From Hypericum androsaemum (lineage: Eukaryota > Streptophyta > Magnoliopsida > Malpighiales > Hypericaceae): a stretch of DNA of 64,000 nt. The translations under genes were made by a program, and so were the position numbers. Positions 45,896 through 56,195 of this stretch are shown here, piece by piece. Each line of letters starts with the position of its first letter. The first letter of the stretch is position 1. The notes beneath the pieces were generated by a model, which was given only the letters and a program-made list of their open reading frames with translations, was not told the DNA's origin and did no database searches. The stretch spans positions 9,232,162 through 9,296,161 of the forward strand of contig OZ023190.1 in the NCBI GenBank assembly GCA_963995505.1, written 5' to 3'.

Positions 45896-47011
45896 ATGTC
45901 TTATAACTACTCAAGAAGATCCTTTGAAGGTGTTGCACCATTGGTTGGTGATCCACACACGTTTATGGACGCCCTTCTTAGTGGGATGAGGCAAATAATG
46001 AGAACGGAGGTCAAGATGCTCAGCGAAAAGGTGGACCGGATAGTGTGCAAACAAGAGAGGATACATGATGTTCCTAATGTCTGTAGCGGAAGACAAATTC
46101 AACAAAGGAGGATGAGGGTCCAAGATGAGAAGAATTCAGGAGCTAATTTTGTTGGAGAAGTCAATGGAAAGAGGGAGAACACTATTAACACTAAGCACGA
46201 CATTGAGGGGAAGGTATGTAGTTCTGACGATTTGGAGGTTACACCTGAAGTGATTGTTGGAGAAGAGGTTTTGACATGGGATGAATTTGGTGAATATTCT
46301 ATTGACTTGTTTGATGGAGAATGTTTTGATGAGCATACCATGTCACTTCTTTATTTAAGGAATTTGTTCAATGAATCAGAAGTTGTGGAAGTTGTTCATA
46401 TGAAGAAGTGCTCAACTGCTATTGATGGTGAACAAAAAGAACTTGTTGTTTTAGTTGAGAAGGAAGATGTCCAACCCATATCTTACATGTCTCCTGATTT
46501 ACATGTTGAACATATTGACTTCTTAGGTGTGGACAAGTTTAATTATGTTGGAGGTTCATCGTTGATCAACATCTGGAATAGTTTGAAGTTCAAAGAAAGG
46601 CTTAAACGGATTAGTAGGGCTTTTGCTTTTGAGTTGGAGATGACTTCAGATTCTTTAAGATCGAAGTACTTGTTTTGTTGGAAAGGAAGGTATCACGTGC
46701 AGCCACGACGTTCAAAGAGTTCATCTTGCACCAACATGGTTGTGAGTTGGCAAAAGCATGACGGATGCAAGGATTTGAGGGAAAATCCTTTTCAAGAAAG
46801 GGGGAATGATGTGAACACGTCCACTATGGAGCCACAGGACCCACAACCAGTTCGAGTTCCACTTGGACCAATCACAAGAGCAAGAGCAAAGACTCTTCAA
46901 GTTGAGTTCAACGGATTAATTCAAGGGATTTCGATTACAACCAGTTCGTGTAAGCCCGTGGACGTCCATGCAAAGCCCATGCACGTGATTGGAGTTATTT
47001 TGGACGCCTAA
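45896..47011 (+). CDS. Unrecognised protein of the non-autonomous element (D2 copy)
   Basis: 371 residues from the ATG at 45896 (MSYNYSRRSFEG, the start shared by all copies); the frame is also open 12 codons upstream through the filler. Gag-like start, acidic core (EEVLTWDEFGEYSIDLFDGE), INIWNSLKFKERLKRISRAF, basic YHVQPRRSKS, LRENPFQERGND, then about 70 residues read from the D-type 3' LTR with [15 protein letters not shown]. That tail is the D counterpart of the [13 protein letters not shown] tail of B. No stop or frameshift. This copy has lost its own promoter and primer site, so it cannot move again, yet its frame is still open. Function unknown. Confidence 0.7.
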   Translation: MSYNYSRRSFEGVAPLVGDPHTFMDALLSGMRQIMRTEVKMLSEKVDRIVCKQERIHDVPNVCSGRQIQQRRMRVQDEKNSGANFVGEVNGKRENTINTKHDIEGKVCSSDDLEVTPEVIVGEEVLTWDEFGEYSIDLFDGECFDEHTMSLLYLRNLFNESEVVEVVHMKKCSTAIDGEQKELVVLVEKEDVQPISYMSPDLHVEHIDFLGVDKFNYVGGSSLINIWNSLKFKERLKRISRAFAFELEMTSDSLRSKYLFCWKGRYHVQPRRSKSSSCTNMVVSWQKHDGCKDLRENPFQERGNDVNTSTMEPQDPQPVRVPLGPITRARAKTLQVEFNGLIQGISITTSSCKPVDVHAKPMHVIGVILDA

Positions 47012-47543
47012 AGGAGTAGAACCAAGATTCCTACTTTTTAGGAATAAGAGTTATCCAAACTTTTTATAACTTTTTAGGAATAAGAGTTATCCAATAGTGG
47101 ATAATGATTGTGTTTTTCAATTCTTAGGATAAACATTCGTTTTAGAACTAGTTTAAGTAGTATGATAAGTTTGGAGCTCTTCAGAACTTATCTTGTTGAC
47201 TTTGGAGTCTATCCAGGTCAGTTTTAACCTCTATATAAGGAGGGCCATGAATTCAATAAAGGCATCACTTTTTGGCATAAGAAAATTTGTGAGTTTTGAT
47301 ACTCGGGTTGTTCTTGCGGGCTGGATTGCTTAGCTAGGGCGTTTGTACTTATCAAACGGAATTTCTATCTCCGTTTGTGGCGTATTCGATTCAAGATCAA
47401 GGTTCGCGTTCTCACCATTGCTACGGGTCAAAGTTAACCAACACTAAGGTTCGGTGCAAGGCGCAAAGCGACGGGTCAAGATCAACCATCATCCTAGAGT
47501 AGACAGTCCGAGTTGGTGCGAGTTCCTGACGGGATTCATATCA
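46807..47543 (+). repeat. D2 3' LTR
   Basis: 737 bp, TGATGTGAAC to TTCATATCA; TATATAAGG near 47233. Confidence 0.9.
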
Positions 47544-47548
47544 ATAAG

Positions 47549-47922
47549 TTTGGAGCTCTTCAGAACTTATCTTATTGACTTTGGAGTCTATCCAGGTCAG
47601 TTTTAACCTCTATATAAGGAGGGCCACGAATTCAATAAAGGGATCACTTTTTGGCATAAGAAAATTCGTGAGTTTTGGTAATCTGGTTGCTCTTGCGGGC
47701 TGGATTGCTTAGCTAGGGCGTTGGTACTTATCAAGCTGAATTCCCATCTCCGTTTGTGGCGTATTCAATTCAAGATCAAGGTTCGCGTTCTCACCATTGC
47801 TACGGGTCAAAGTTAGCCAATACTGAGGTTCGGTGCAAGGCGCAAAATGACGGGTCAAGATCAACCATCATCCTAGAGTAGACGGTCCGAGTTGGTGCAA
47901 GTTTCTTACGGGATTCATATCA
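47549..47922 (+). repeat. D1 5' LTR, right piece
   Basis: Resumes the D1 LTR after D2 at TTTGGAGCTC and ends TTCATATCA before the primer-binding site. Confidence 0.88.
47611..47617 (+). promoter_or_regulatory. TATA box in D1 5' LTR
   Basis: TATATAA, with AATAAA at 47634-47639. Confidence 0.6.
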
Positions 47923-47924
47923 TT

Positions 47925-47936
47925 TGGTATCAGAGC
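47925..47936 (+). other. Primer-binding site of D1
   Basis: TGGTATCAGAGC two bases after the LTR. Confidence 0.92.
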
Positions 47937-48454
47937 TTTGGTTCTACTTTAGGCCTTCTATCCTTTTGTTTAACGCTTTGTTTAATTCTAGTATTCTGAT
48001 TTGTTTTGCCGTAGTAGTTTGGTATTTCAGATTCGTGACTTTAGTGTTCTAAGTCGTGTATTCTGATCAAAAAAAAAAGAAAAAAAAGAAGTCAGAATTC
48101 AAGTAAGATTAGTAGAATCAGGATTCAAGTAGGACTAGAAGTATTGGATAGTGCAATTTCGTGAAGCAAGAAGATAGAAGCGAAGGCAAGAACGAAAGCA
48201 AGAAGAAGAAAGAAGAGGACTCGGCAACTAAAGTGTGCGAAGGCCAAGCTAATCTCTACTAGCTCCGCAAGAACCAACAAGAGTGTCACGAGAGGAAAAA
48301 GGCAAGAGTGGTGAGCACATTAGAGAGAAAAGAGCCAAATAGTTGAGTGTAAACATGAGTGAATCCGAGTGCAACACACTTTGAGGGTAAACACGTAAGG
48401 GAGTGATTGGTGAGGTCCATTATTATTTTAACTAACCAATTTTCTTGCAGAGAC
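47937..48454 (+). other. D1 leader
   Basis: Purine-rich untranslated region related to the A2 and B leaders, ending ACTAACCAATTTTCTTGCAG a few bases before the gag ATG. Confidence 0.8.
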
Positions 48455-49876
48455 ATGTCTCAAGAAAACGAAGGAGAAAGAGAAGGAACTTTGGGCAACG
48501 TTGACCCTAAGGTATTTGTGGAGGCCTTAACGGGGAAGCTCCAACAAATGATGAGAGCGGAGGTTGAGCAAATACACCAACGCCTGGATATCATAGAGAA
48601 TTCACGTGCTAGCCAACAACCACAAGGCATACCTTGTGCCCAAAGAAGAATAGCGCCTATGGGAGGAATGAGTGGAGATGACTCTGAATTTGATGAGGAC
48701 GTAGGCTCCACAAGGAATGTTTGGAGGTTGAGGAATGAACGCCAACCTAGGGAGGCCAGGCAGAGAGGGAATGACAATTTGGAAAGCATCAAGTTAAAAA
48801 TACCTTCCTTTGCAGGTCGTTCTGATCCGGAGGCTTATCTTGAATGGGAGAAGAAGATTGAATTTGTGTTTGATTGTCACAACTGCTCTGAGGCAAAGAA
48901 GGTAAAGCTGGCTGTGACTGAATTTACTGATTATGCTATAACTTGGTGGGATCAATTTGTCACAAGCAGGAGACGTAACAGAGAATATACCATAGAGACA
49001 TGGGAGGAGATGAAAGTTGTGATGAGGAAACACTTTGTTCCTAGTCATAACTACCGTGATCTTTTTAAAATGTTACAAGGACTACGACAAGGAAGTATGA
49101 GTGTGGAAGATTGATATAAACAGATGGAGATGGCCATGATACGAGCCAACGTAGAGGAGGATCGTGAAGCCACTATGGCTAGGTTCTTGAATGGACTAAA
49201 TCCTGAAATTCAAGATAAAGTGGAGCTATAACACTACGTCAAATTGGAAGATATGGTTCATATGGCCAACAAGATAGAGAAACAAATGAAGAAAGGGGGA
49301 GGAACACGAGCTACATCAAGTGCTAATTGGAAGCTGAATTATCCAAAGAAGTTTGATAGGCCACAGGCGGCCAAGGTAGAACACAAGACTGAGAGTTCTA
49401 ATACCAGCTCTCAAAACAAAGTGGAAGCCCCTCCTACAAGAAATCGAGACATTAAGTGCTTTAAATGTCAAGGAAGGGGGCACATAGCAAGTCAATGTCC
49501 TAACAAGCAGGTTATGGTGCTTAGAGAGAGCGGGGAGGTCGAGACAGAAGGAGAAGACTCGGACCATGGAAGCATGCCCACATTGGAAGACCAGTCCGAG
49601 GAGGAAATCCAAGCTACTGAAGCACTCACTTTGGTGACTAGAAGGGCTTTGAACTTGCAAGCAAAAGAAGGAGAAGATGATGCACAACGAGAAAATATTT
49701 TCCACACAAGGTGTTATGTCAAGGGCAAGGTGTGTAGCATCATTATTGATGGAGGAAACTGTGCTAATGTTGCAAGCACCACTATGGTAGAAAAGTTGGG
49801 GTTGATCACAAAGAAACACCCTAAACTTTACAAGCTACAGTGGTTGAATGATAGTGGAGAAGTACGCGTGGAAGGG
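48455..49876 (+). pseudogene. gag-pol: D1 gag and protease, two stops
   Basis: Starts MSQENEGER. Gag domain as in A2 and B, zinc knuckle [14 protein letters not shown], protease IIDGGN. In-frame TGA at 49112-49114 (relatives have a Tyr codon) and TAA at 49229-49231 (relatives have CAA). The frame then stays open to the solo B LTR at 49877. Confidence 0.92.
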
Positions 49877-50696
49877 TGATATGAATCTCAGCGGAAAAGA
49901 CTCACAACTCGGACCGTTTGTTACTTCAGAATGGAACAGATCACAACTCACAAGAACTCACAAGAACTAAGGCGCGAAATTAAACCTTAACCCGCAGCAA
50001 GAGCTTCTGAACCTTGACCTAAGGTCGTATCACACCACGAGCGGGGATGGATGATCCGCTTGATAAGTGAAAGATAAATCCTAGCCAAGACGACTCACCA
50101 GCCTAAGCAAGAACAAACGAGTATCTAAACTCACAATTAGCCAATGCTAAGTAATTCTCTGAATTGTTATATCTTTATTGAATGAGGATGCCTCTTTATA
50201 TAGGCTCCATAAGTCTTTCAACTTCCTAAACGAAAACTAACTCCAAATAAAGAGTTCAAGGCTGGCCAAAATTCTCCTTCCTAATTTAAAGGGATTTTGG
50301 CCGAATTATTCAACTAAGTAGGAAAACAATCTAAACATAGATAACTAATAGAATATCTAGTAAATATCACGTCCTAAAACATAGTAGATGCAATTCCTAA
50401 AATTTAGGGACGCATGTCCAAGATAAGCTTGAAATTCACGTGCGCATGCATCCAGGAGATTGCGTGCATCTCAAACTTCCCATTTAGCTTCCAAAACTTG
50501 CATGGGCCTCCCTTGGGTTTCTTGGACGTCCTTGGTCCTCCACGCACTTGCTTGAGCCCAAACTTCTTGCATTAGTCCATTGAAGTCAGATTGCAACTTC
50601 CTAGCTCTTGCTCTTGTCATTGGCCCAATTGGAACTTGAACTTGCTGCGAGTCTACAAGCTTGATAGTAGGTGCATCCTTAGGCTTGCTCACATCA
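49877..50696 (-). mobile_element. Solo LTR of family B, minus strand
   Basis: 820 bp, plus-strand text TGATATGAATC to CTCACATCA, matching the B LTRs reversed. Perfect TSD AAGGG at 49872-49876 and 50697-50701. No internal sequence: the usual product of recombination between the two LTRs of one insertion. It includes the reverse of the in-LTR coding tail (about 50696-50471). Confidence 0.93.
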
Positions 50697-51388
50697 AAGG
50701 GCAAGTGCTAGTGACATTTCGAATTGGCAAATATGAAGATGAAGTGCTATGTGATTGGTGCCAATGCAAGCTGGTCACCTACTACTCGGAAGGCCATGGC
50801 AATTTGATAGGAAGGTTAAGCATGATGGCTACACGAACAAGTACTCGTTCACACTCAATCGACGAGTAATCACATTAGCACCCCTAACACCATCACAAGT
50901 TTGTGAAGATCAATTGAAGTTACAAAAAGAGAATGACGAGAAAAAGAAGAGTGACCAAAAGAAAAGAATTGAGAGGAGAGAAGAAGCCGAAAAAAATAAA
51001 GGAAAAATGGCCAATAAAGAGGAAGAGCTTGAGAGAACAAAAGAAGTCGGAAAAACAGAAATTAAAACGGCCAATGAGAGAAAAACCGAGGGGTGGAAAA
51101 GGAATTTTTATGTGGGAGCTAGTGATATCAAGCAAACATATTTTGACAAAAAGCCAATGATCGTACTTATGTACAAGGAGGCATTTTTAAACACTAACGA
51201 ACTTAAACCACACTTGCCTAGTATGGTTGTTTCCCTTTTGCAGGACTACGAGGATGTATTCCCCAACGAGCTACCATCAGGGTTACCACCTATCCGAGGG
51301 ATTAAGCACCAAATTGACTTGGTTCCGGGAGCTGCCATACCTAACCGTCCCGCATATAGGAGCAATCCGAAGGAAACAAAGGAACTTG
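50697..51388 (+). pseudogene. gag-pol: D1 pol, protease end and linker to RT start
   Basis: Resumes D1 after the solo LTR. A one-base loss near 50754 (where A1 and A2 read GATGTTGTGCC) shifts frame; after it the frame is open through [11 protein letters not shown], the Lys/Glu-rich linker and the first RT residues, up to the D3 insertion. Confidence 0.88.
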
Positions 51389-52136
51389 TGATATGAATCC
51401 CGTCAGGAACTCGCACCAACTCGGACCGTCTACTTTAGGATGATGGTTGATCTTGACCCGACGCTTTGCGCCTTGCACCGAACCTCAGTGTTGGTTAACT
51501 TTGACCCGTAGCAATGGTGAGAACGCGAACCTTGATCTTGAATCGAATACGCCACAAACGGAGATGAAAATTCTGTTTGATAAGTACAAACGCCCTAGCT
51601 AAGCAATCCAGCCCAGAAGGACAACCAGAGTATCAAATCTCACGAATTTTCTTATGCCAAAAAGTGATGCCTTTATTGAATTCGTGGCCCTCCTTATATA
51701 GAGGTTAAAACTGACCTGGATAGACTCCAAAGTCAACAAGATAAGTTCTGAAGAGCTCCAAACTTATCATACTACTTAAACTAGTTCTAAAAACGAATGT
51801 TTATCCTAAGAATTGAAAAACACAATCATTGTCCAACATTATCCACTATTGGATAACTCTTATTCCTAAAAAGTTATAAAAAGTTTGGATAACTCTTATT
51901 CCTAAAAAGTAGGAATCTTGGTTCTACTCCTTTAGGCGTCCAAAACAACTCCAATCACGTATATGGGCTTTGCATGGACGTCCACGGGCTTACATGAACT
52001 GGTTGTAGTCCAAATCCCTTGAATTAATCCGTTGAGCTCAACTTGAAGCGTCTTTGCTCTTGCTCTTGTGATTGGTCCAAGTGGAACTCGAACTGGTTGT
52101 GGGTCTTGTAGCTCCATAGTGGACGTGTTCACATCA
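51389..52136 (-). repeat. D3 3' LTR
   Basis: 748 bp; minus strand TGATGTGAAC to TTCATATCA. Confidence 0.93.
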
Positions 52137-53047
52137 TTCCCCCCCTCTTGAAAAGGATTTGCCCTCAAATCCTTGCATCCGTCATGCTTTTGCCAACTCA
52201 CAACCATGCTGGTGCAAGATGAACTCTTTGAACGTCGTGGCTGCACGTGATACCTTCCTTTCCAACAGAACAAGTACTTCGATCTTAAAGAATCTGAAGT
52301 CATCTCCAACTCAAAAGCAAAAGCCCTACTAATCCGTTTAAGCCTTTCTTTGAACTTCAAACTATTCCAGATGTTGATCAATGATGAACCTTCAACATAA
52401 TTAAACTCGTCCACACCTAAGAAGTCAATATGTTCAACATGTAAATTAGGAGACATGTAAGATATGGGTTGGACATCTTCCTTGTCAACTAAAACAACAA
52501 GTTCTTTTTGTTCACCATCAATAGTAGTTAAGCACTTCTTCATATGAACAACATCCACCAATTCTGATTCATTGAACAAATCTCTCAAGTAAAGAAGTGA
52601 CATGGCATGGTCATCAAAACATTCTCCATCGAACAAGTCAATAGAATATTCACCAAATTCCTCCCATGTCAAAACCTCTTCTTCAACAATCACTTCAGGT
52701 GTAACCTCCAAATCGTCAGAACTACATACCTTCCCCTCAATGTCGTGCTTAGTGTTAATGGTGTTCTCCCTCTTTCCATTGACTTCTCCAACAAAATTAG
52801 CTCCTGAATTCTTCTCATCTTTGACCCTCATCCTCCTTTGTTGAATTTGTCTTCCGCTACAGACATTAGGAACATCATATATCCTCTCTTGTTTGCACAC
52901 TATCCGGTCCACCTTTTCGCTGAGCTTCTTGACCTCCGTTCTCATTATATGCCTCATCCCACTAAGAAGGGCGTCCATAAACGTGTGTGGATCACCAACC
53001 AATGGTGCAACACCTTCAAAGGATCTTCTTGAGTAGTTATAAGACAT
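51932..53047 (-). CDS. Unrecognised protein of the non-autonomous element (D3 copy)
   Basis: 371 residues from the ATG at 53047, same start motif as the other copies. The gag-like region (FMDALLSGMRHIMRTEVKK) and likely coiled coil are followed by QIQQRRMRVKDEKNSGANF, an acidic core with EEVLTWEEFGEYSIDLFDGE, SYMSPNLHVEHIDFLGVDEF, INIWNSLKFKERLKRISRAF and YHVQPRRSKS, then LRANPFQEGGND and the LTR-encoded [15 protein letters not shown] tail ending VIGVVLDA. The element is structurally complete, so this is the best reference copy. No known catalytic motif is present. Confidence 0.72.
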   Translation of the reverse strand: MSYNYSRRSFEGVAPLVGDPHTFMDALLSGMRHIMRTEVKKLSEKVDRIVCKQERIYDVPNVCSGRQIQQRRMRVKDEKNSGANFVGEVNGKRENTINTKHDIEGKVCSSDDLEVTPEVIVEEEVLTWEEFGEYSIDLFDGECFDDHAMSLLYLRDLFNESELVDVVHMKKCLTTIDGEQKELVVLVDKEDVQPISYMSPNLHVEHIDFLGVDEFNYVEGSSLINIWNSLKFKERLKRISRAFAFELEMTSDSLRSKYLFCWKGRYHVQPRRSKSSSCTSMVVSWQKHDGCKDLRANPFQEGGNDVNTSTMELQDPQPVRVPLGPITRARAKTLQVELNGLIQGIWTTTSSCKPVDVHAKPIYVIGVVLDA

Positions 53048-53290
53048 TCTTGCAGATTCTCTTTTTTTCTACTTTCAACTTTTCTTTTCTTTTTTTTTGA
53101 TTTTTTTTTCAGCCTTCTTTCTTCTTCTTTTCTTGGCTGCCTTCTTCTCTATCTTTCTTTTTTTTCGGAATTTTTTTCCTCTTTTTTTGTTTTTTTTCTT
53201 TCTCCAACAGAGAATACAATAAGAATAACGAACTAAAAACTAATGATAAAAAAAATGAAATTTAAAGATAGATGATGTGAAGTAACCTAG

Positions 53291-53302
53291 GCTCTGATAC
53301 CA
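53291..53302 (-). other. Primer-binding site of D3
   Basis: Minus strand TGGTATCAGAGC, two bases from the 5' LTR. Confidence 0.9.
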
Positions 53303-53304
53303 AA

Positions 53305-54052
53305 TGATATGAATCCCGTCAGGAACTCGCACCAACTCGGACCGTCTACTTTAGGATGATGGTTGATCTTGACCCGACGCTTTGCGCCTTGCACCGAACC
53401 TCAGTGTTGGTTAACTTTGACCCGTAGCAATGGTGAGAACGCGAACCTTAATCTTGAATCGAATACGCCACAAACGGAGATGAAAATTCCGTTTGATCAG
53501 TACAAACGCCCTAGCTAAGCAATCCAGCCCACAAGGACAACCAGAGTATCAAATCTCACGAATTTTCTTATGCCAAAAAGTGATGCCTTTATTGAATTCG
53601 TGGCCCTCCTTATATAGAGGTTAAAACTGACCTGGATAGACTCCAAAGTCAACAAGATAAGTTCTGAAGAGCTCCAAACTTATCATACTACTTAAACTAG
53701 TTCTAAAAACGAATGTTTATCCTAAGAATTGAAAAACACAATCATTGTCCAACATTATCCACTATTGGATAACTCTTATTCCTAAAAAGTTATAAAAAGT
53801 TTGGATAACTCTTATTCCTAAAATGTAGGAATCTTGGTTCTACTCCTTTAGGCGTCCAAAACAACTCCAATCACGTGCATGGGCTTTGCATGGACGTCCA
53901 CGGGCTTACACGAACTGGTTGTAGTCCAAATCCCTTGAATTAATCCGTTGAGCTCAACTTGAAGAGTCTTTGCTCTTGCTCTTGTGATTGGTCCAAGTGG
54001 AACTCGAACTGGTTGTGGGTCTTATAGCTCCATAGTGGACGTGTTCACATCA
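53305..54052 (-). repeat. D3 5' LTR
   Basis: 748-bp partner of 51389-52136. Confidence 0.93.
53609..53617 (-). promoter_or_regulatory. TATA box in D3 5' LTR
   Basis: Minus strand CTATATAAG, same place as in D1 and D2. Confidence 0.55.
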
Positions 54053-54974
54053 ACTTGAGCGACAAGTCAATGAACTATTGGAGAAAGGGTACGTGAGAGA
54101 GAGCATGAGTCCTTGTGCCGTGCCAGTCCTACTCGTGCCTAAGAAGAATGGATCATGGAGGATGTGTGTTGATTGTCGAGTAGTCAACAACATAACGGTA
54201 AAATATCGTCTCCTTATTCCTCGATTAGATGACATGTTAGATGAGCTGCATGGATCGAGCATGTTTTCTAAAATTGACTTGAAGAGTGGTTATCATCAAA
54301 TTAGAATGAAAGAAGGAGATGAGTGGAAGACAGCCTTTAAAACAAAATATGGATTATATGAATGGATGGTCATGACATTCGGTTTGTCTAATGCTCCTAG
54401 CACATTTATGCAGCTCATGAATCATGTTTTACGTCCATTTATTGGCAAATTCGTAGTCGTTTATTTTGATGATATACTTATTTATAGCAAGAGCATGGAG
54501 GATCACATAGAACATTTGAAATCTATTCTAAATGCACTTAGAAAGGATCAATTGCTTGCTAACTTGAAGAAGTGCACCTTTTGCACAGATAAGCTTGTCT
54601 TCTTGGGTTTTGTTGTTAGTGCTAAAGGAATACAGGTCGATGAAGAAAAGATACGTGCAATTCGAGATTGGCCAAGTCCCACGAGCGTTGCTAAAGTCCG
54701 AAGTTTCCATGGACTAGCTAGTTTCTGCAGGAGATTTGTGAAAGATTTTAGTAGCTTGGCCGCACCACTAACTGAGGTGATCAAGAAGAACGTTGGATTT
54801 AGCTGGGGTGCAGCTCAAGAGAAGGCGTTTCAGCTCATCAAGGAGAAGTTGAAAAATGCACCTTTATTATCATTACCTAACTTTTCTAAGGCGTTTGAGG
54901 TTGAGTGTGATGCTTCAGGTGTTGGAATAGGCGCCGTGCTCATGCAAGAAGGATGACCAATTGCCTACTTTAGC
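54053..54974 (+). pseudogene. gag-pol: D1 pol, reverse transcriptase and start of RNase H
   Basis: Resumes D1 after D3 with [13 protein letters not shown] with [11 protein letters not shown]; several conserved residues have decayed (MTFGLSN for MPFGLSN, LLIPRL for HPIPRL). TGA at 54954-54956 replaces AGA. The text stops at 54974, next to the C4 LTR, in the middle of the RNase H region; the remainder of pol is not in the window. Confidence 0.9.
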
Positions 54975-55637
54975 TGATGTGAATCTCGTTACGGATCCAC
55001 GCGAAAGCCGGATCTATCTACGTTCAGATTGATGGAAATCTCGACCCGTTGTTTGCACCTTTGCAAGAACCTCGGTATGAACAACCTCGACCCGCTGCTG
55101 TAGGGAAACAAGAACCTTGAATTGATGAAGACGCCACAAACGGTGATGTAGATCCGCTTGATAAGTCGAAGGTGAACGAACGGAATCCCTCCGCTGTGTT
55201 TGAACAGTTCTGAAGAACCAAGAGAGCAAAGCCCACGTTTTTTGTACTCAAATTATTCTCCTCATTCTCATTGCTAAAGCCTTTATATATAGGCAGATTG
55301 TTACAAAGAGATTCCTAATTAAATATAACTTCTAACTAGATATATATGACTAAAAAAAGGAAACCAAAAAAGGAAAATAACTCTGATCCTACTAGGAATA
55401 CTCAAAAACGTGATTATCTCATAATTGAGTTCCTAAACAGACTAGAACTCCTAATAAAACGAAATTATCTTTTTTTGTAACTTCCTAAACAGAATAGAAC
55501 TCGTGTAAAATGAAATTAACAAATAATTAACTTCCTAAATAGACTTTGAAACTCAAAAACGAATTATTAAATAATTATGGCTTCTTGCAGATCTGATTCA
55601 TATCATTCCCCTCCTCTTGAAATGGATTTGTCCTCAA
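54975..55637 (-). mobile_element. C4: truncated end of a C-type non-autonomous element
   Basis: A 631-bp C2-like LTR (54975-55605) plus the polypurine tract and about 20 bp of internal sequence, all on the minus strand. The element is cut after the TTGTCCTCAAA at about 55637. Only the 3' end is present; no second LTR and no TSD pair. Confidence 0.85.
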
Positions 55638-55930
55638 AACCATGCTGGCAAACATGTCGTGCTTATATGCCTCCATCAAATTTTACTTAAGAAAATTCGC
55701 GTGGATCATGCTTGATAAGCTTGAAATTTAAAGAACTCACATTGATTTCATTACCAACTGATATTCGATTTTCTTATCAGTTGGTAATGGAATCAAACAA
55801 ATGGATTTTCTTAAATCACTTTGAGAAATCAAATGGATTTGCTACATCACCTAATCGTGTGGATCATGCTACAAGAAAATTGGTTAGTAAAAAAAATTGG
55901 TTAGTGGGATATCGTGGTTGTGAGTTCATC
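55638..55930. other. Scrambled junction with inverted repeat
   Basis: No gene. It joins a minus-strand element end (C4) to a plus-strand element (C5). A perfect 15-bp inverted repeat (55749-55763 and 55775-55789, CATTACCAACTGATA and its reverse) with an 11-base loop extends outward with mismatches. 55870-55897 is an exact 28-base inverted copy of the B leader end (30526-30553). Two phrases around GTGGATCATGCT repeat in it. All fit a repair junction made from pieces of nearby elements. Confidence 0.7.
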
Positions 55931-56195
55931 AGTTGGTATCAAGAGCTTAGGTTCTACTTTAGACCTTATATCTTTACATTTATTGTCTTTATTTGTTTGG
56001 TATTTCAGATTCGTGACTTTAGTGTCCTAAGTCGTGTATTCTGATCAGAAAGAAAAAAATAATAAAAGAGGAAAAAAATTCTGAAAAAAAAGAAAGATAG
56101 AGAAGAAGGCAGCCAAGAAAAGAAGAAGAAAGAAGGCTAAAAAAAAAAATCAAAAAAAGAAAAGTTGAAAGTAGAAAAAAAGAGAATCTGCAAGA

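Larger units (their letters stand above)
45595..47543 (+). mobile_element. D2: non-autonomous element inserted in the D1 LTR
   Basis: Perfect TSD ATAAG (45590-45594, 47544-47548). The left LTR is cut at about 45858; after a short filler (45859-45877) the element goes straight to the bases before its start codon, so the end of the 5' LTR, primer-binding site and leader are missing. One open frame, polypurine tract, and a full 3' LTR (46807-47543, 737 bp). Confidence 0.9.
51389..54052 (-). mobile_element. D3: complete non-autonomous LTR element with D-type LTRs
   Basis: 2,664 bp on the minus strand with two 748-bp LTRs (51389-52136, 53305-54052), perfect TSD ACTTG (51384-51388, 54053-54057), primer-binding site 53291-53302, A-rich leader and one open frame. 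The LTRs differ at about 10 of 748 by eye. Its LTRs are the same family as those of the gag-pol-bearing D1, so D1-like elements are likely helpers. Confidence 0.94.
45281..54974 (+). mobile_element. D1: family D autonomous-type gypsy element, 3' end lost
   Basis: 5' LTR in two pieces (45281-45594 and 47549-47922) split by D2, primer-binding site 47925-47936, leader, gag from 48455, then pol broken by a solo B LTR (49877-50696) and by D3 (51389-54052). The pol text stops within RNase H at 54974, where C4 begins. No 3' LTR and no right TSD are found, and the array beyond C5 is in the opposite polarity, so the right end was lost in a rearrangement. Confidence 0.88.

Noticed and set aside
55712..56044. 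110-codon frame crossing the scrambled junction
   Set aside because: Runs from patched sequence into the C5 leader; no similar frame in any other copy.
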